A DNA stretch of 64,000 nt from Vibrio sp. RE88 (GTDB taxonomy: Bacteria > Pseudomonadota > Gammaproteobacteria > Enterobacterales > Vibrionaceae). Both the position numbers and the translations under genes were made by a program. The notes under the pieces were generated by a model. It saw nothing but the letters and a program-made list of their open reading frames with translations. It searched no databases and had not been told where the DNA came from. Below, piece by piece: positions 1 to 8,542 of this stretch (position 1 is the stretch's first letter; each line of letters opens with the position of its first letter). The stretch is taken from positions 620,001 to 684,000 of the forward strand of contig NZ_VTYQ01000003.1 of assembly GCF_013113835.1 (NCBI RefSeq), given 5' to 3'.

Positions 1-140
1 GCCTATCGATTTCCCAGCAGATCATTAAAGCAATGGATGGCCAGTTAACCGTGGAAACCTCGCCATATGGCGGAGCAAGGTTTGCCATACAGCTGCCATT
101 TCATGTTTCGACTGTAAGAGACAACGCAAAGGAATCTTGA
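1..140 (+). CDS. dctB: C4-dicarboxylate sensor histidine kinase DctB, 3' end only
   Basis: Only the last 45 codons are inside the window (reading frame begins with the codon at base 3 and stops with TGA at 138-140). They encode the end of a histidine kinase ATPase domain: LSISQQIIKAMDGQL followed by a GGARF segment and a short beta strand, the usual G-box end. The TGA shares its A with the ATG of dctD (TGATG), so the two are translationally coupled. In the Dct family the kinase senses succinate, malate or fumarate at the inner membrane and phosphorylates DctD. The identity rests on this coupling and on the dctPQM transporter nearby, since the sensor domain lies outside the window. Confidence 0.8.
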   Translation, partial: LSISQQIIKAMDGQLTVETSPYGGARFAIQLPFHVSTVRDNAKES

Positions 141-1483
141 TGTACGACGTCTTTTTTATCGATGACGAAAGCGATATTCGCTTAGCCATAGAGCAGAGCT
201 TCGAGTTAGAAGAAATATCCGCACAATTTTTTTCCAGTGCAGAAGATGCACTTTTGGCCATTAAGCAAGACGGTTTGCCAAAAGTGGTCATTTCCGATAT
301 CTGCTTGCCCGGCCTTTCCGGTGAAAACCTGCTTTCAACGGTACTGCATCAGGACAAAGATGTTCCCGTCATTCTCATTACGGGCCATGGAGATATCTCC
401 ATGGCTGTCAACGCCCTCAGAAACGGCGCTTATGACTTTATTGAGAAGCCCTTCCCCATTGACCGGCTGATCGATACCACACGACGAGGATTGGAAAAGC
501 GTGACCTCACTCTGGAGAATCAGGAACTCAAACGCAGTCTCAAAGCGAGTCAGACGCTCGGCCCTAGGATCATAGGCAACACACCGTCAATACAGATGCT
601 GAGAGAGACCATTTCACATATTGCCGATACCGACGCCGATATTCTCTTATTTGGTGAAACAGGGACAGGCAAAGAGCTGGTTGCTCGTTCAATTCACGAA
701 CAAAGTTCAAGACGCGACGCGAACTTTGTCGCCATCAACTGTGGCGCAGTGCCTGAAAACCTCATCGAGAGTGAGCTCTATGGCCACGAGAAAGGAGCAT
801 TTACTGGTGCAGAAACTAAGCGTATCGGTAAGTTTGAGCATGCTCAGGGCGGAACCTTATTCCTTGATGAGATTGAATCCATGCCGATGCAGGCACAAAT
901 TCGACTGTTACGCGTCCTTCAGGAGCGCGTAATTGAAAGAGTGGGCTCGAATGAGCTGTTACCACTGGATATAAGAGTCATTGCTGCTACAAAAGTGGAT
1001 CTTAAGAAAGCGGCAGAGGCAGGAGAATTTCGTCAAGATCTCTACTACCGCCTTAACATCGTCACGCTGGATTTGCCTGCACTGAGAGAGCGTAAGGAAG
1101 ATATCGCGGCTCTGTTCCACCACTTCCTGTTGGTTGCCGCTTCACGCTATGGAAAAAGCGCCCCTGCGCTTCCAAACAGCGCACTGAGTCAGCTTTTAAG
1201 CCACGATTGGCCCGGTAATGTCCGCGAGCTAAGAAACGCCGCCGAACGTTTCGTCTTACTGGGTAAACTGGCTCAATTTGGAGAAAGTACAGAGCAAAGT
1301 AATCAACCACTCTCACTGGCAACACAAGTGGCTGAGTTCGAAAGAAGTGCAATAGAGCAAGCCTTGCTCGAGTCTGGAGGCAGTATCAAACAAACCATGG
1401 ATAAGCTCAGTCTGGCGAGAAAAACGCTCTACGACAAAATGCAGCGTTACGGCCTAGACAAGGCCAACTACAAAGCCGATTAA
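140..1483 (+). CDS. dctD: Sigma-54-dependent response regulator DctD
   Basis: 447 residues in three domains: an N-terminal receiver (acidic pair DD at residues 8-9, phospho-acceptor Asp in VISDICLPG near 53, conserved Lys in EKP near 103), a central AAA+ domain with Walker A GETGTGKE, the sigma-54 contact loop GAFTGA and Walker B GTLFLDEIE, and a C-terminal Fis-type helix-turn-helix (SIKQTMDKLSLARKTLYDKM). ATG at 140 is chosen over the in-frame TTG three bases upstream because it overlaps the dctB stop. The family activates sigma-54 promoters of dicarboxylate uptake genes. The probable target is dctPQM, whose divergent promoter at 5106-5121 has -24/-12 elements and an upstream inverted repeat. 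Confidence 0.92.
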   Translation: MYDVFFIDDESDIRLAIEQSFELEEISAQFFSSAEDALLAIKQDGLPKVVISDICLPGLSGENLLSTVLHQDKDVPVILITGHGDISMAVNALRNGAYDFIEKPFPIDRLIDTTRRGLEKRDLTLENQELKRSLKASQTLGPRIIGNTPSIQMLRETISHIADTDADILLFGETGTGKELVARSIHEQSSRRDANFVAINCGAVPENLIESELYGHEKGAFTGAETKRIGKFEHAQGGTLFLDEIESMPMQAQIRLLRVLQERVIERVGSNELLPLDIRVIAATKVDLKKAAEAGEFRQDLYYRLNIVTLDLPALRERKEDIAALFHHFLLVAASRYGKSAPALPNSALSQLLSHDWPGNVRELRNAAERFVLLGKLAQFGESTEQSNQPLSLATQVAEFERSAIEQALLESGGSIKQTMDKLSLARKTLYDKMQRYGLDKANYKAD

Positions 1484-1498
1484 TCATTGTAATAACTA

Positions 1499-1523
1499 AG
1501 CCAGCATCAGATGCTGGCTTTTC
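1499..1523 (+). terminator. Rho-independent terminator of dctBD
   Basis: A perfect 9-bp stem (agccagcat / atgctggct) with a 3-base loop is followed by TTTTC, 16 bases after the dctD stop codon. Confidence 0.85.
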
Positions 1524-1527
1524 TAAT

Positions 1528-1761
1528 TTAGGTTCTCAACATCACATCAAGCTGATCAACCAGTTCTGCCCAATCGGCATCTTCTTCTATCGCTTCTTTC
1601 AGAAACGCGGCCTGTGAAGGCGACCAGAAAAAGGCTTCATGCAATGCAGTGCCGACCACCAGCCCACTGTGGTGATTAACAAACTCCCGAATGCTGTCGT
1701 CAGAGCTCGCTAATCCAAGTTGCTGAAACAAATCACGCATTGAGTGTTGGTGCATTTCCAT
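1528..1761 (-). CDS. DUF2789 family small protein
   Basis: A 77-residue acidic soluble protein with no signal peptide or membrane segment. The pattern matches DUF2789 as I know it: an N-terminal MHQHSMRDLFQQLGL segment, then HHSGL, then FWSPSQAAFLKEAIEEDAD and WAELVDQLD near the C terminus. Family members are 70-80 residues, found in Gammaproteobacteria, and have no established function. It lies tail-to-tail with dctD, whose terminator ends only a few bases from its stop codon, and is divergent from nothing else, so it is probably a single-gene transcript. Nothing in the context ties it to dicarboxylate uptake. Confidence 0.75.
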   Translation of the reverse strand: MEMHQHSMRDLFQQLGLASSDDSIREFVNHHSGLVVGTALHEAFFWSPSQAAFLKEAIEEDADWAELVDQLDVMLRT

Positions 1762-1849
1762 AATGTCCTCACTCGATTCTCAGAACAAACAACTAAGCCA
1801 CAATTACAGTAACTATTCCTCTTTAACTATAGACCGAATCGCTCCGAGC

Positions 1850-1884
1850 AAAAAAAAGCCTCACATCAACAGTGAGGCTTTTTC
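1850..1884 (-). terminator. Terminator of dctPQM, probably bidirectional
   Basis: Perfect 9-bp stem aagcctcac / gtgaggctt (1856-1864 and 1872-1880). It is flanked by A7 on one side and TTTTT on the other, so on the minus strand it ends dctM with a run of U, and it could also block readthrough from the left. Confidence 0.85.
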
Positions 1885-1903
1885 ATTAGAATTCAGGAAA
1901 CAC

Positions 1904-3265
1904 TTACTTGGTGATGATTTCAGGCCCCATTAGCGTCGTTGGCAGCCAAGTCGATACCCATGGTACGTAAGTAACGATAATGAGGAACAAGAACATCACT
2001 GCCACCCAAGGGAGCGCCGCCTTGACCACCTGCATCATCGACATTTTAGCGACCCCGGCCGTCACAAACAGGTTGAGCCCGACAGGCGGAGTGATCATCC
2101 CGATTTCCATGTTCACTACCATCATGATACCAAGGTGAATAGGGTCAATACCCAGTGCAATCGCGATCGGGAATACCAACGGAGCAACGATGATCAGCAG
2201 GCCAGACGGTTCCATAAACTGACCGCCAATCAGAAGCAAAACATTGACCACGATTAGGAAGGTGATCGGCCCAAGACCAGCAGACAACATCGACTCGGTG
2301 ATCATCTGCGGGATGCGTTCTTCTGTTAGTACGTGCTTAAGAATCAAGGCATTAGCAATGATAAATAGCAACATAATGGTCAGCTTGCCCGCTTCATACA
2401 GCGTATGCTTAGTGTCTTTATGGACAAATGCTTGGAAGATCTTTACGATGGCTGGCTTGCCATTTTCTTTCTCTGCGAAAGGCCCCATGTCCTTGTAAAC
2501 GAAATTCGCAATAAAGAAAGAATAGACCGCTGCAACCGCTGCGGCTTCTGTCGGTGTGAAAATACCACCGTAGATACCGCCTAGAATGATCACAACCAGT
2601 AGTAGACCCCAGCTTGCATCTTTCGCAGCATCAAACATTTCACCCCAGCCAACAAATGGCTGCTTTGGCAGATTTTTCACGCGCGCGGCAATATAGATAG
2701 CGATCATCAGCATCACACCCGCTAGAAGACCTGGAATCACACCACCTAGGAACATACGACCAACCGACACATCCGTCGCAGCGGCATACACAACCATAAC
2801 GATTGACGGTGGAATCAAGATACCTAACGTACCCGCGTTACAAATCACCCCAGCGGCAAAGTCTTTGGAGTAACCGTTTTTGATCATACCTGCGATAACG
2901 ATACTACCGATGGCGACAACCGTGGCCGGAGACGATCCTGATAACGCAGCAAACATCATACACGCGACGACAGAAGCCATCGCCAATCCGCCACGGAACC
3001 AACCGACCATTGCAATAGCAAAACGAATAATTCGCTTAGCCACACCACCAGTCGACATAAAGCTTGATGCCAAAATAAAGAATGGAATAGCGAGTAAGGT
3101 GTAGTGGCCTGCGAACGCGTTAAACAGAGTTTGGGCAACTGAGGCTAAAGAAGCGTCAGAGTGCATCATCAAAAACAGGATGCTCGATAGACCAAGCGAT
3201 ACAGCGATTGGCACACCAATCAGCATAAAGCCAACCACCATTACGAATAAAAACAAAATATCCAT
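1904..3265 (-). CDS. dctM: TRAP dicarboxylate transporter, large membrane subunit DctM
   Basis: 453 residues with about 12-13 hydrophobic segments. It starts MDILFLFVMVVGFMLIGVPIAVSLG and contains family-typical ALSGSSPATVVAIGSI, GILIPPSIVMVVY and GMITPPVGLNLFV stretches. DctM is the ion-coupled translocation subunit of tripartite ATP-independent periplasmic transporters and works with DctQ and the periplasmic binder DctP in the inner membrane. It is slightly longer than many DctM proteins (about 425-430) because of a charged loop around residues 255-290. It begins 3 bases after the dctQ stop, so the two are translationally linked. Confidence 0.92.
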   Translation of the reverse strand: MDILFLFVMVVGFMLIGVPIAVSLGLSSILFLMMHSDASLASVAQTLFNAFAGHYTLLAIPFFILASSFMSTGGVAKRIIRFAIAMVGWFRGGLAMASVVACMMFAALSGSSPATVVAIGSIVIAGMIKNGYSKDFAAGVICNAGTLGILIPPSIVMVVYAAATDVSVGRMFLGGVIPGLLAGVMLMIAIYIAARVKNLPKQPFVGWGEMFDAAKDASWGLLLVVIILGGIYGGIFTPTEAAAVAAVYSFFIANFVYKDMGPFAEKENGKPAIVKIFQAFVHKDTKHTLYEAGKLTIMLLFIIANALILKHVLTEERIPQMITESMLSAGLGPITFLIVVNVLLLIGGQFMEPSGLLIIVAPLVFPIAIALGIDPIHLGIMMVVNMEIGMITPPVGLNLFVTAGVAKMSMMQVVKAALPWVAVMFLFLIIVTYVPWVSTWLPTTLMGPEIITK

Positions 3266-3268
3266 GGC

Positions 3269-3940
3269 TTAGCTCTCCTTGCTCTTATCGTCGGCTTTTT
3301 TCGGCTCCATCGCTTCACCAGCGTCTTTGAGCTCTTCTTTCAGCGCCTCAAGTTCTTCTTCCGCTTCATGACCTGCAATCAAACGGTCTAGTTTGCCTGT
3401 TGCGATTTGTATCGTGATTTGAATAAAACGGAATGTCATCAGCGCCATGCCAATCGGTAGCGCCATATAAGGAATAAAGCGTGGAAGCTTTTCGTAGCGC
3501 TCACCTTCATTCAGCCAGTCAGCTAGGAACTGCAATATTTCTGGCATCGGAATATCATCGGTTTCATACCAAGCACGTTCAGTGACAAACGGATACCAAT
3601 AGTTCCAAGAACCAACCAGAAGAAGAATTGAGAATGCTAAACAGCAAGCCGCCGCAAGCAGCGCGTAGACTTTACGCAGTTGGTCTGGTGCCATGTTGAT
3701 GATGACATCGACACCAATGTGAAAGTGTTTTTTTACACCATATGACGCGCCGACCAGAACCATCCAGGCAAAAAGGAAAACGGTGAGCTCAAGAGCCCAA
3801 AGAATATTGTCGTTAAAGACATATCGAAAAATTACATTAGCAAAGGTCAGCAGTGTCATTGCTCCCAAGAAAAACGCAATCAGCGTTTCCTCGATAGCAT
3901 CTGTCACCTTTCCTATTCTGGCAAAAATTGACTGTTCCAT
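3269..3940 (-). CDS. dctQ: TRAP dicarboxylate transporter, small membrane subunit DctQ
   Basis: 223 residues with four hydrophobic segments (about 20-42, 52-70, 90-112 and 150-172) and the DctQ-typical NVIFRYVFNDNILWALELTVFLFAW region. The C-terminal 45 residues form a highly charged, Glu/Lys-rich cytoplasmic tail (EAEEELEALKEELKDAGEAM), probably helical; this is longer than in many DctQ proteins. The subunit joins DctM in the TRAP permease. It is separated from dctP by a hairpin (3999-4023) that would lower permease expression relative to the binding protein. Confidence 0.9.
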   Translation of the reverse strand: MEQSIFARIGKVTDAIEETLIAFFLGAMTLLTFANVIFRYVFNDNILWALELTVFLFAWMVLVGASYGVKKHFHIGVDVIINMAPDQLRKVYALLAAACCLAFSILLLVGSWNYWYPFVTERAWYETDDIPMPEILQFLADWLNEGERYEKLPRFIPYMALPIGMALMTFRFIQITIQIATGKLDRLIAGHEAEEELEALKEELKDAGEAMEPKKADDKSKES

Positions 3941-3998
3941 AGTTACATCGCTTTGATCACCCGTTGGCAGCGCCTAACAGGTATTGCAGGGGAAAAAA

Positions 3999-4023
3999 GG
4001 CCCTCCTCCCGATTCGGAGGGCC
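3999..4023 (-). terminator. Intra-operon hairpin between dctP and dctQ (probable partial terminator)
   Basis: Read on the minus strand, an 8-bp GC-rich stem (ggccctcc / ggagggcc) is followed by a run of T, giving an intrinsic-terminator shape inside the operon after the dctP stop. No new promoter is obvious before dctQ, so partial readthrough is the likely way the permease genes are transcribed. Confidence 0.75.
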
Positions 4024-4051
4024 AATAGTCAGGGATGTTTTTATTATCGTG

Positions 4052-5047
4052 TTACTGATTTGAAGCCAGTGCAGCTTCGATTAGGTCAGAGCCGATGTCT
4101 TTTTCAAACTTCTTCCAAACAGGTTGCAATGCAGTAACCCACTGCTGACGCTGCTCAGGCGTCAATGTACGAACTTTACCACCCGCTTCAATGATGTTGT
4201 TCTTATTCGCTAGGTTCACCTTAGCTGACTCGGAATTACGCTGTGCAGTGACTTCCTGAATAATGGTATTCAGTTGCTCACGCTGATCCGCTGGTAGTTT
4301 CTTCCAGAAGTCGTTCGAGGTAACGACAAGGTAATCTAGGATACCGTGGTTGGTTTCTGTAATACCGTCCTGAACTTCAAAGAACTTCTTACCGTAGATG
4401 TTTGACCACGTGTTTTCTTGACCGTCAATAACCTTAGTTTGTAGACCGCCATACACTTCTTTAAACGACATCTTCTGTGGGTTCGCGCCTAGTTGCTCGA
4501 ACTGCGCCACCAATACATCAGAAGCCTGAACACGGAATTTAAGACCTTTAGCATCTTCAGGCGACAGTAGTGGCTTGTTTGCCGACATTTGCTTCATGCC
4601 GTTATGCCAGAAAGCCAGACCTTGCAGACCACGACGCTTCATTGCATTTTTCAGCTTCTCACCAGACTCTGAGTTTTGGAAACGGTCAACGGCGTCAACG
4701 TCTTCAAATAGGAATGGCAGATCGAAAATACGGTACTTCTTAGTGAACTTTTCAAACTTAGAAAGAGAAGGGGCAGCAAGTTGCACGTCACCGTTTAGAA
4801 GCGCTTCCAGTACTTTGTTGTCATCGTAAAGTGTCGAGTTCGGGAAAACCTGCATACACACTTTTCCGTTCATCTCTTCGTTAACACGTTTTTCCAGCAG
4901 TGAAGCCGCAATACCTTTAGGGTGTTTATCTGTATTCGTTACGTGGCTGAACTTGATCACAGTCTCACCTGGGTCACAGTTAGCGGCCGCGTTAAAACTG
5001 GTCACAGCAAGAATCGAAGCAGATAGTAGGGTCAAAGGCTTTAGCAT
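4052..5047 (-). CDS. dctP: TRAP C4-dicarboxylate-binding periplasmic protein DctP
   Basis: 331 residues. Start ATG at 5047 is chosen because it has an AAGGAG ribosome site 7 bases upstream and gives a clean Sec signal peptide (MLKPLTLLSASILAVTSFNAAA, cleavage after NAAA) before the mature CDPGETVIKFSHV; an upstream in-frame start would add 23 residues unlike a signal peptide. Family motifs include HPKGIAASLLEKRVNE, the KFRVQASDVLV Arg region that binds the substrate carboxylate, and QKMSFKEVYGGLQTKVIDGQENTW. It delivers C4-dicarboxylates to DctQM. First gene of dctPQM, downstream of a sigma-54 promoter. Confidence 0.93.
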   Translation of the reverse strand: MLKPLTLLSASILAVTSFNAAANCDPGETVIKFSHVTNTDKHPKGIAASLLEKRVNEEMNGKVCMQVFPNSTLYDDNKVLEALLNGDVQLAAPSLSKFEKFTKKYRIFDLPFLFEDVDAVDRFQNSESGEKLKNAMKRRGLQGLAFWHNGMKQMSANKPLLSPEDAKGLKFRVQASDVLVAQFEQLGANPQKMSFKEVYGGLQTKVIDGQENTWSNIYGKKFFEVQDGITETNHGILDYLVVTSNDFWKKLPADQREQLNTIIQEVTAQRNSESAKVNLANKNNIIEAGGKVRTLTPEQRQQWVTALQPVWKKFEKDIGSDLIEAALASNQ

Positions 5048-5105
5048 TGTTTTTCTCCTTGTTAATAGAACAACCCCATCACTGGGTGTTGATATATTTA
5101 TAAGG

Positions 5106-5121
5106 GCAATAACCAAGCCAA
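5106..5121 (-). promoter_or_regulatory. Sigma-54 promoter of dctPQM
   Basis: On the minus strand the sequence is TTGGCTTGGTTATTGC. GG (-24) and GC (-12) are 12 bases apart, as in the consensus TGGCAC-N5-TTGC. Predicted transcription start is near 5094, giving a leader of about 47 bases before dctP. The adjacent activator gene dctD fits. Confidence 0.8.
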
Positions 5122-5220
5122 CTTATGAAAATAAATTTAATCTTTATATTTCAATAAATTAAAGATAGAACACTGCGAGAAAACAATTACAAATAGATTT
5201 GTTATATAAAAATGGGTGGG

Positions 5221-5262
5221 AAATGACACATCGAAACTTGGCAAATGTGTCATTTTACACAT
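5221..5262 (-). promoter_or_regulatory. Nested inverted repeats upstream of dctP: candidate DctD and CRP sites
   Basis: Arms aaatgacacat (5221-5231) and atgtgtcattt (5245-5255) are a perfect 11-bp inverted repeat with a 13-base gap, centred roughly 130 bases upstream of the predicted dctP start, a usual distance for an enhancer-binding protein. The right arm also pairs with a third half-site: ATGTGT-N6-ACACAT (5245-5262), which resembles the CRP consensus TGTGA-N6-TCACA at 8 of 10 core positions. Which protein binds is inference. Confidence 0.6.
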
Positions 5263-5291
5263 ATTTAACATTACCCAAACGTTAGATAAAC

Positions 5292-5318
5292 AAATGGCAG
5301 CGCCCTGCTGCCATTTTT
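5292..5318 (+). terminator. Orphan plus-strand terminator-like hairpin
   Basis: Perfect 10-bp stem aaatggcagc / gctgccattt with loop gccct, ending in ATTTTT. It points along the plus strand, where no gene lies upstream apart from the region between the dctP promoter and this hairpin. It may end a short RNA started inside the intergenic region or insulate the two divergent transcription units. The rest of 5122-5465 holds no convincing gene. Confidence 0.6.
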
Positions 5319-5465
5319 ATTACATGAGATTTGAGAGTCAGCAAGGAGACAGACTGGCTCCCACTCTCAAGACAAACACGAATTTCATATTCATGTTGAT
5401 GCTATAAGCATAGTCGGTATTAATATTTTCATTAATAATCATTTTTATCTAGCTGGATTAAGGGC

Positions 5466-5531
5466 GAACACACTCCCAATTCGGACAGCAAGCCAGTCCG
5501 ATTCTCCCCCGTACTGATTGGGAGTGTGTTC
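5466..5531 (-). repeat. Long compound stem-loop 3' of the sugar ABC operon
   Basis: A perfect 15-bp outer stem (gaacacactcccaat at 5466-5480, attgggagtgtgttc at 5517-5531) encloses an inner 6-bp hairpin (tcggac / gtccga at 5481-5486 and 5496-5501). It starts 8 bases after the stop of the ATPase gene, so it is in the 3' untranslated region of that mRNA. There is no run of U after it, so it looks more like an mRNA-stabilising or processing structure than an intrinsic terminator. Confidence 0.7.
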
Positions 5532-5538
5532 AATCTTA

Positions 5539-6654
5539 TTAATGGAACTCAATCCTTTGTTCAGTCTGGGCATCAAAGAATACCGCTTTTGACAGATCAA
5601 AATGCAGAGGGGCAACCTGACCAACACGAGCGTCAAACTCCGGAGACAGTCGACATGCCACCTCCTGATCATTGACTTTAATCATCGCGATAGTATCCGG
5701 CCCAGTGGGTTCCAGAACCTCAAGTTGCAGATCAAGTTGCGTGCTAGCGCTCGATTCCTGATTTTGTTTCTCAGTAATGTGCTCTGGACGTAAACCAATC
5801 ACCACTTCCTTACCATCTTGCTCACGCATTGAGTTAGGCAAACGAATGTGGTGCTCCTGATCATTACTACCTTTGACTTTAATCACGGGCTGCTGCTCAT
5901 CATCAAGATCAACCATGGTCTTAATGAAGTTCATCGATGGAGAGCCCATAAAACCGGCAACAAACATATTGTTGGGTGTGTTGTAGATTTCCTGAGGCGT
6001 GCCCAGTTGCTGCAACTCACCATCTTTCATCACTGCAATGCGATCAGCCAAGGTCATGGCTTCAATCTGATCATGAGTAACATAAACAATGGTGGTATTG
6101 AGTTGCTGGTGAAGACGTTTGATCTGATGGCGCATTTCGACACGGAGTTTTGCGTCCAGATTCGATAATGGTTCATCAAACAGATATAACTTAGGTCGAC
6201 GCGCTAAGGCTCGTCCCATCGCAACACGCTGCCGCTGACCACCTGATAGCTGAGACGGCTTGCGGTCCAACAGGTGGTCGATTTGTAGCATCTCGGCCAC
6301 ACGCTGCACTTCAGCATCAATCTCAGCGTCGGGCATTTTACGGATCTTAAGGCCAAACGCGATGTTGCCACGCACCGTCATGTTCGGATACAAAGCGTAT
6401 GACTGGAAAACCATCGCAATGTCACGATCTTTTGGCTCCACGACTGAGACATCACGGCCATCAATCACGATTTCACCTGAACTAATACCTTCCAAGCCAG
6501 CAATGGTATTCATCAAGGTTGATTTACCACAGCCCGATGGGCCAACCAAAATCAGAAACTCCCCCGAGTCAATGCTGATATCGATTCCCTTAAGGGTTTC
6601 CTGTTCCGCTTTTGGGTAGGTTTTACGGATCTGTTTGAGTTCTAAAGTTGCCAT
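5539..6654 (-). CDS. Sugar ABC transporter ATP-binding protein (MalK/UgpC/GtsD type)
   Basis: 371 residues. The N-terminal nucleotide-binding domain has Walker [10 protein letters not shown] (about 38-46), the Q-loop in VFQSYALYP, signature [15 protein letters not shown], Walker [13 protein letters not shown] and switch His in VTHD. The C-terminal ~130 residues form the MalK-like OB-fold regulatory region (VIGLRPEHI). It energises the two permeases encoded just upstream. The subunit is the last of the operon and lies 5 bases after the preceding stop. Substrate is inferred from the binding protein, since MalK-type ATPases are shared by many sugar systems. Confidence 0.9.
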   Translation of the reverse strand: MATLELKQIRKTYPKAEQETLKGIDISIDSGEFLILVGPSGCGKSTLMNTIAGLEGISSGEIVIDGRDVSVVEPKDRDIAMVFQSYALYPNMTVRGNIAFGLKIRKMPDAEIDAEVQRVAEMLQIDHLLDRKPSQLSGGQRQRVAMGRALARRPKLYLFDEPLSNLDAKLRVEMRHQIKRLHQQLNTTIVYVTHDQIEAMTLADRIAVMKDGELQQLGTPQEIYNTPNNMFVAGFMGSPSMNFIKTMVDLDDEQQPVIKVKGSNDQEHHIRLPNSMREQDGKEVVIGLRPEHITEKQNQESSASTQLDLQLEVLEPTGPDTIAMIKVNDQEVACRLSPEFDARVGQVAPLHFDLSKAVFFDAQTEQRIEFH

Positions 6655-6659
6655 TATGA

Positions 6660-7517
6660 TTATCCTTTTACTGATCCGGCGGTCAGGCCACGAACAAAAT
6701 ATTTTCCTGCCAGCACGTAAACCAGCAACGTCGGTAGAGCTGCGATGATGGCTGCGGCCATATCCACGTTGTATTCCTTCACACCTGTACTGGTATTCAC
6801 CAAGTTGTTAAGTGCTACGGTAATCGGCTGTGTGTCCGACCCTGAATACACCACACCAAACAAGAAGTCGTTCCAGATCGATGTGAACTGCCAAATCACG
6901 GTCACCATGATGATTGGTGTTGAAAGTGGCAGCAGGATTTTGAAGAAGATAGTAAAGAAACCCGCCCCATCCAATTTTGCTGCTTTGATCAACTCATCAG
7001 GAATGCTGATGTAGAAGTTGCGGAAGAACAACGTCGTAAAGGCCATACCGTAGATAACGTGAACGGTCACTAAGCCCGCCGTTGTATTAGCCAAGCCCAA
7101 CTTTCCTAGTACCGCCGCCATAGGCAGCAAGATGACCTGAAATGGGATAAAACAGCCAAACAGCAGTAAGCTAAAGAAGAGGTTCGAACCACGAAACTGC
7201 CACTTAGTCACAACATAGCCATTGAAAGCGCCAAGTAAGGTTGAGATCGCAACAGCAGGTATCACCATCTGGAAAGAGTTCCAGAAATAACCTTTCACAC
7301 CTTCACATTTCACTCCAGTGCAAGCGCCGTCCCAAGCTTTATACCAAGCATCAAACACCCACTCTTTAGGTAGGCTCATCAAATTACCCGCTTTGATATC
7401 TGGTAAGGTTTTGAATGACGTGATGACCATGACAAACAGTGGCATCAAGTAAACCAGACAGAAGAAAATCAGCGCTGAGTAAATGAACAGGCGAGCAAAA
7501 TTCATGTTATTGGTCAT
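6660..7517 (-). CDS. Sugar ABC transporter permease 2 (GtsC type)
   Basis: 285 residues with six predicted membrane segments and the MalG-type cytoplasmic EAA-like loop ([30 protein letters not shown]) that contacts the ATPase. The N-terminal segment [27 protein letters not shown] is typical of this permease class. It overlaps the upstream permease gene by 4 bases (ATGA). The periplasmic loop around residues 65-80 contains [13 protein letters not shown] with two cysteines. It pairs with the other permease to form the translocation pore. Confidence 0.9.
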   Translation of the reverse strand: MTNNMNFARLFIYSALIFFCLVYLMPLFVMVITSFKTLPDIKAGNLMSLPKEWVFDAWYKAWDGACTGVKCEGVKGYFWNSFQMVIPAVAISTLLGAFNGYVVTKWQFRGSNLFFSLLLFGCFIPFQVILLPMAAVLGKLGLANTTAGLVTVHVIYGMAFTTLFFRNFYISIPDELIKAAKLDGAGFFTIFFKILLPLSTPIIMVTVIWQFTSIWNDFLFGVVYSGSDTQPITVALNNLVNTSTGVKEYNVDMAAAIIAALPTLLVYVLAGKYFVRGLTAGSVKG

Positions 7518-8437
7518 GATTTTTTCTCCCTAAGTTCGGAATACAAATACGGCACTAGAATGGCAAGAATTCCGGCTAGCATCATCATGGCACTGGCAGC
7601 ACCAAGGCCAATCTGACCACGCGTAAATGAATGGGCATACATAAACAATGCAGGTAAATCAGAGGAATAACCCGGCCCCCCAGCCGTCATTGCAGTCACT
7701 AAATCAAAACTCTTAATCGCTATATGCGATGTAATGATTACCGCGCTGAAGAACACAGGTCGCAGGCAAGGAAGAATAATTTTTACGTAAATCGTTGGCA
7801 GATTGGCCCCATCAATTTGAGCGGCTTTGATGATAGATGAATCGATACCACGAAGGCCCGCGAGGAACATCGCCATTACAAAACCGGAAGATTGCCATAC
7901 TGCAGCGATGACTAACGTGTAAACCGCCATATCAGAGTCTACCAACCAGTCGAATTTGAAGTCTGTAAAGCCCCAGTCGTGCATCAGTTTCTCGATGCCC
8001 AGACCTGGGTTTAGAATCCATTTCCAAGCCGTACCTGTAACAATGAACGACAACGCCATCGGATAGAGATAAATAGTACGAATCGCCCCTTCCTGACGAA
8101 TATTTTGATCGAGCAATATTGCTAGACCGACACCTAAGCCGATTGCGACCAGCATAAATAGCAGACCAAAAATACCTAAGTTTGAAATCGAAGTGATCCA
8201 ACGGTCGTTGTCCATTAGCTTTTCGTACTGGGTAAAACCGACAAAATTAAAGCTAGGTAGAAATCGAGAGTTGGTCATAGATAGTGCGGCAGTCCAGAAG
8301 ATGTAGCCGTAAATACACACCACAGTAACCAACATGGTCGGTGCTAATACGATCTTCGGCAGCCAGGTTTGTAGCCTGTCAGCAAAGCTTGGCTTATAGA
8401 CAGACTGACTTTTTGACCCAGTCAAAACATGCTCCAT
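7514..8437 (-). CDS. Sugar ABC transporter permease 1 (GtsB type)
   Basis: 307 residues, about six membrane segments, with the permease motif IDSSIIKAAQIDGANLPTIYVKIILPCLRPV. ATG at 8437 is preferred because AAGGA lies 6 bases upstream; a GTG 18 bases further out would swallow that site. The MalF-type N-terminal cytoplasmic segment is short (about 30 residues). The protein forms the membrane channel with the downstream permease. Separated from the binding-protein gene by about 100 bases containing a hairpin. Confidence 0.9.
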   Translation of the reverse strand: MEHVLTGSKSQSVYKPSFADRLQTWLPKIVLAPTMLVTVVCIYGYIFWTAALSMTNSRFLPSFNFVGFTQYEKLMDNDRWITSISNLGIFGLLFMLVAIGLGVGLAILLDQNIRQEGAIRTIYLYPMALSFIVTGTAWKWILNPGLGIEKLMHDWGFTDFKFDWLVDSDMAVYTLVIAAVWQSSGFVMAMFLAGLRGIDSSIIKAAQIDGANLPTIYVKIILPCLRPVFFSAVIITSHIAIKSFDLVTAMTAGGPGYSSDLPALFMYAHSFTRGQIGLGAASAMMMLAGILAILVPYLYSELREKKS

Positions 8438-8490
8438 AACGAATCCTTGTGACACTTTCCCTGAAAGTAAGTCTTAGAAGGAAAGGACAA

Positions 8491-8511
8491 GCAGGCTCCC
8501 CACAAGCCTGC
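8491..8511 (-). terminator. Intra-operon hairpin between binding protein and permease genes
   Basis: Stem gcaggct / agcctgc with a 7-base loop in the 105-base gap after the binding-protein stop. The downstream tract on the minus strand (ttgtcctttcc) is only moderately U-rich, so attenuation or mRNA-end protection of the upstream cistron is more likely than full termination. Confidence 0.5.
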
Positions 8512-8542
8512 CTGCCCTTGGGGGTGACAGAATAAAGCGCCG

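Noticed and set aside
5216..5407. 63-codon plus-strand frame in the dctP intergenic region
   Set aside because: No ribosome site, overlaps the palindromes and the terminator hairpin, no protein-like composition.
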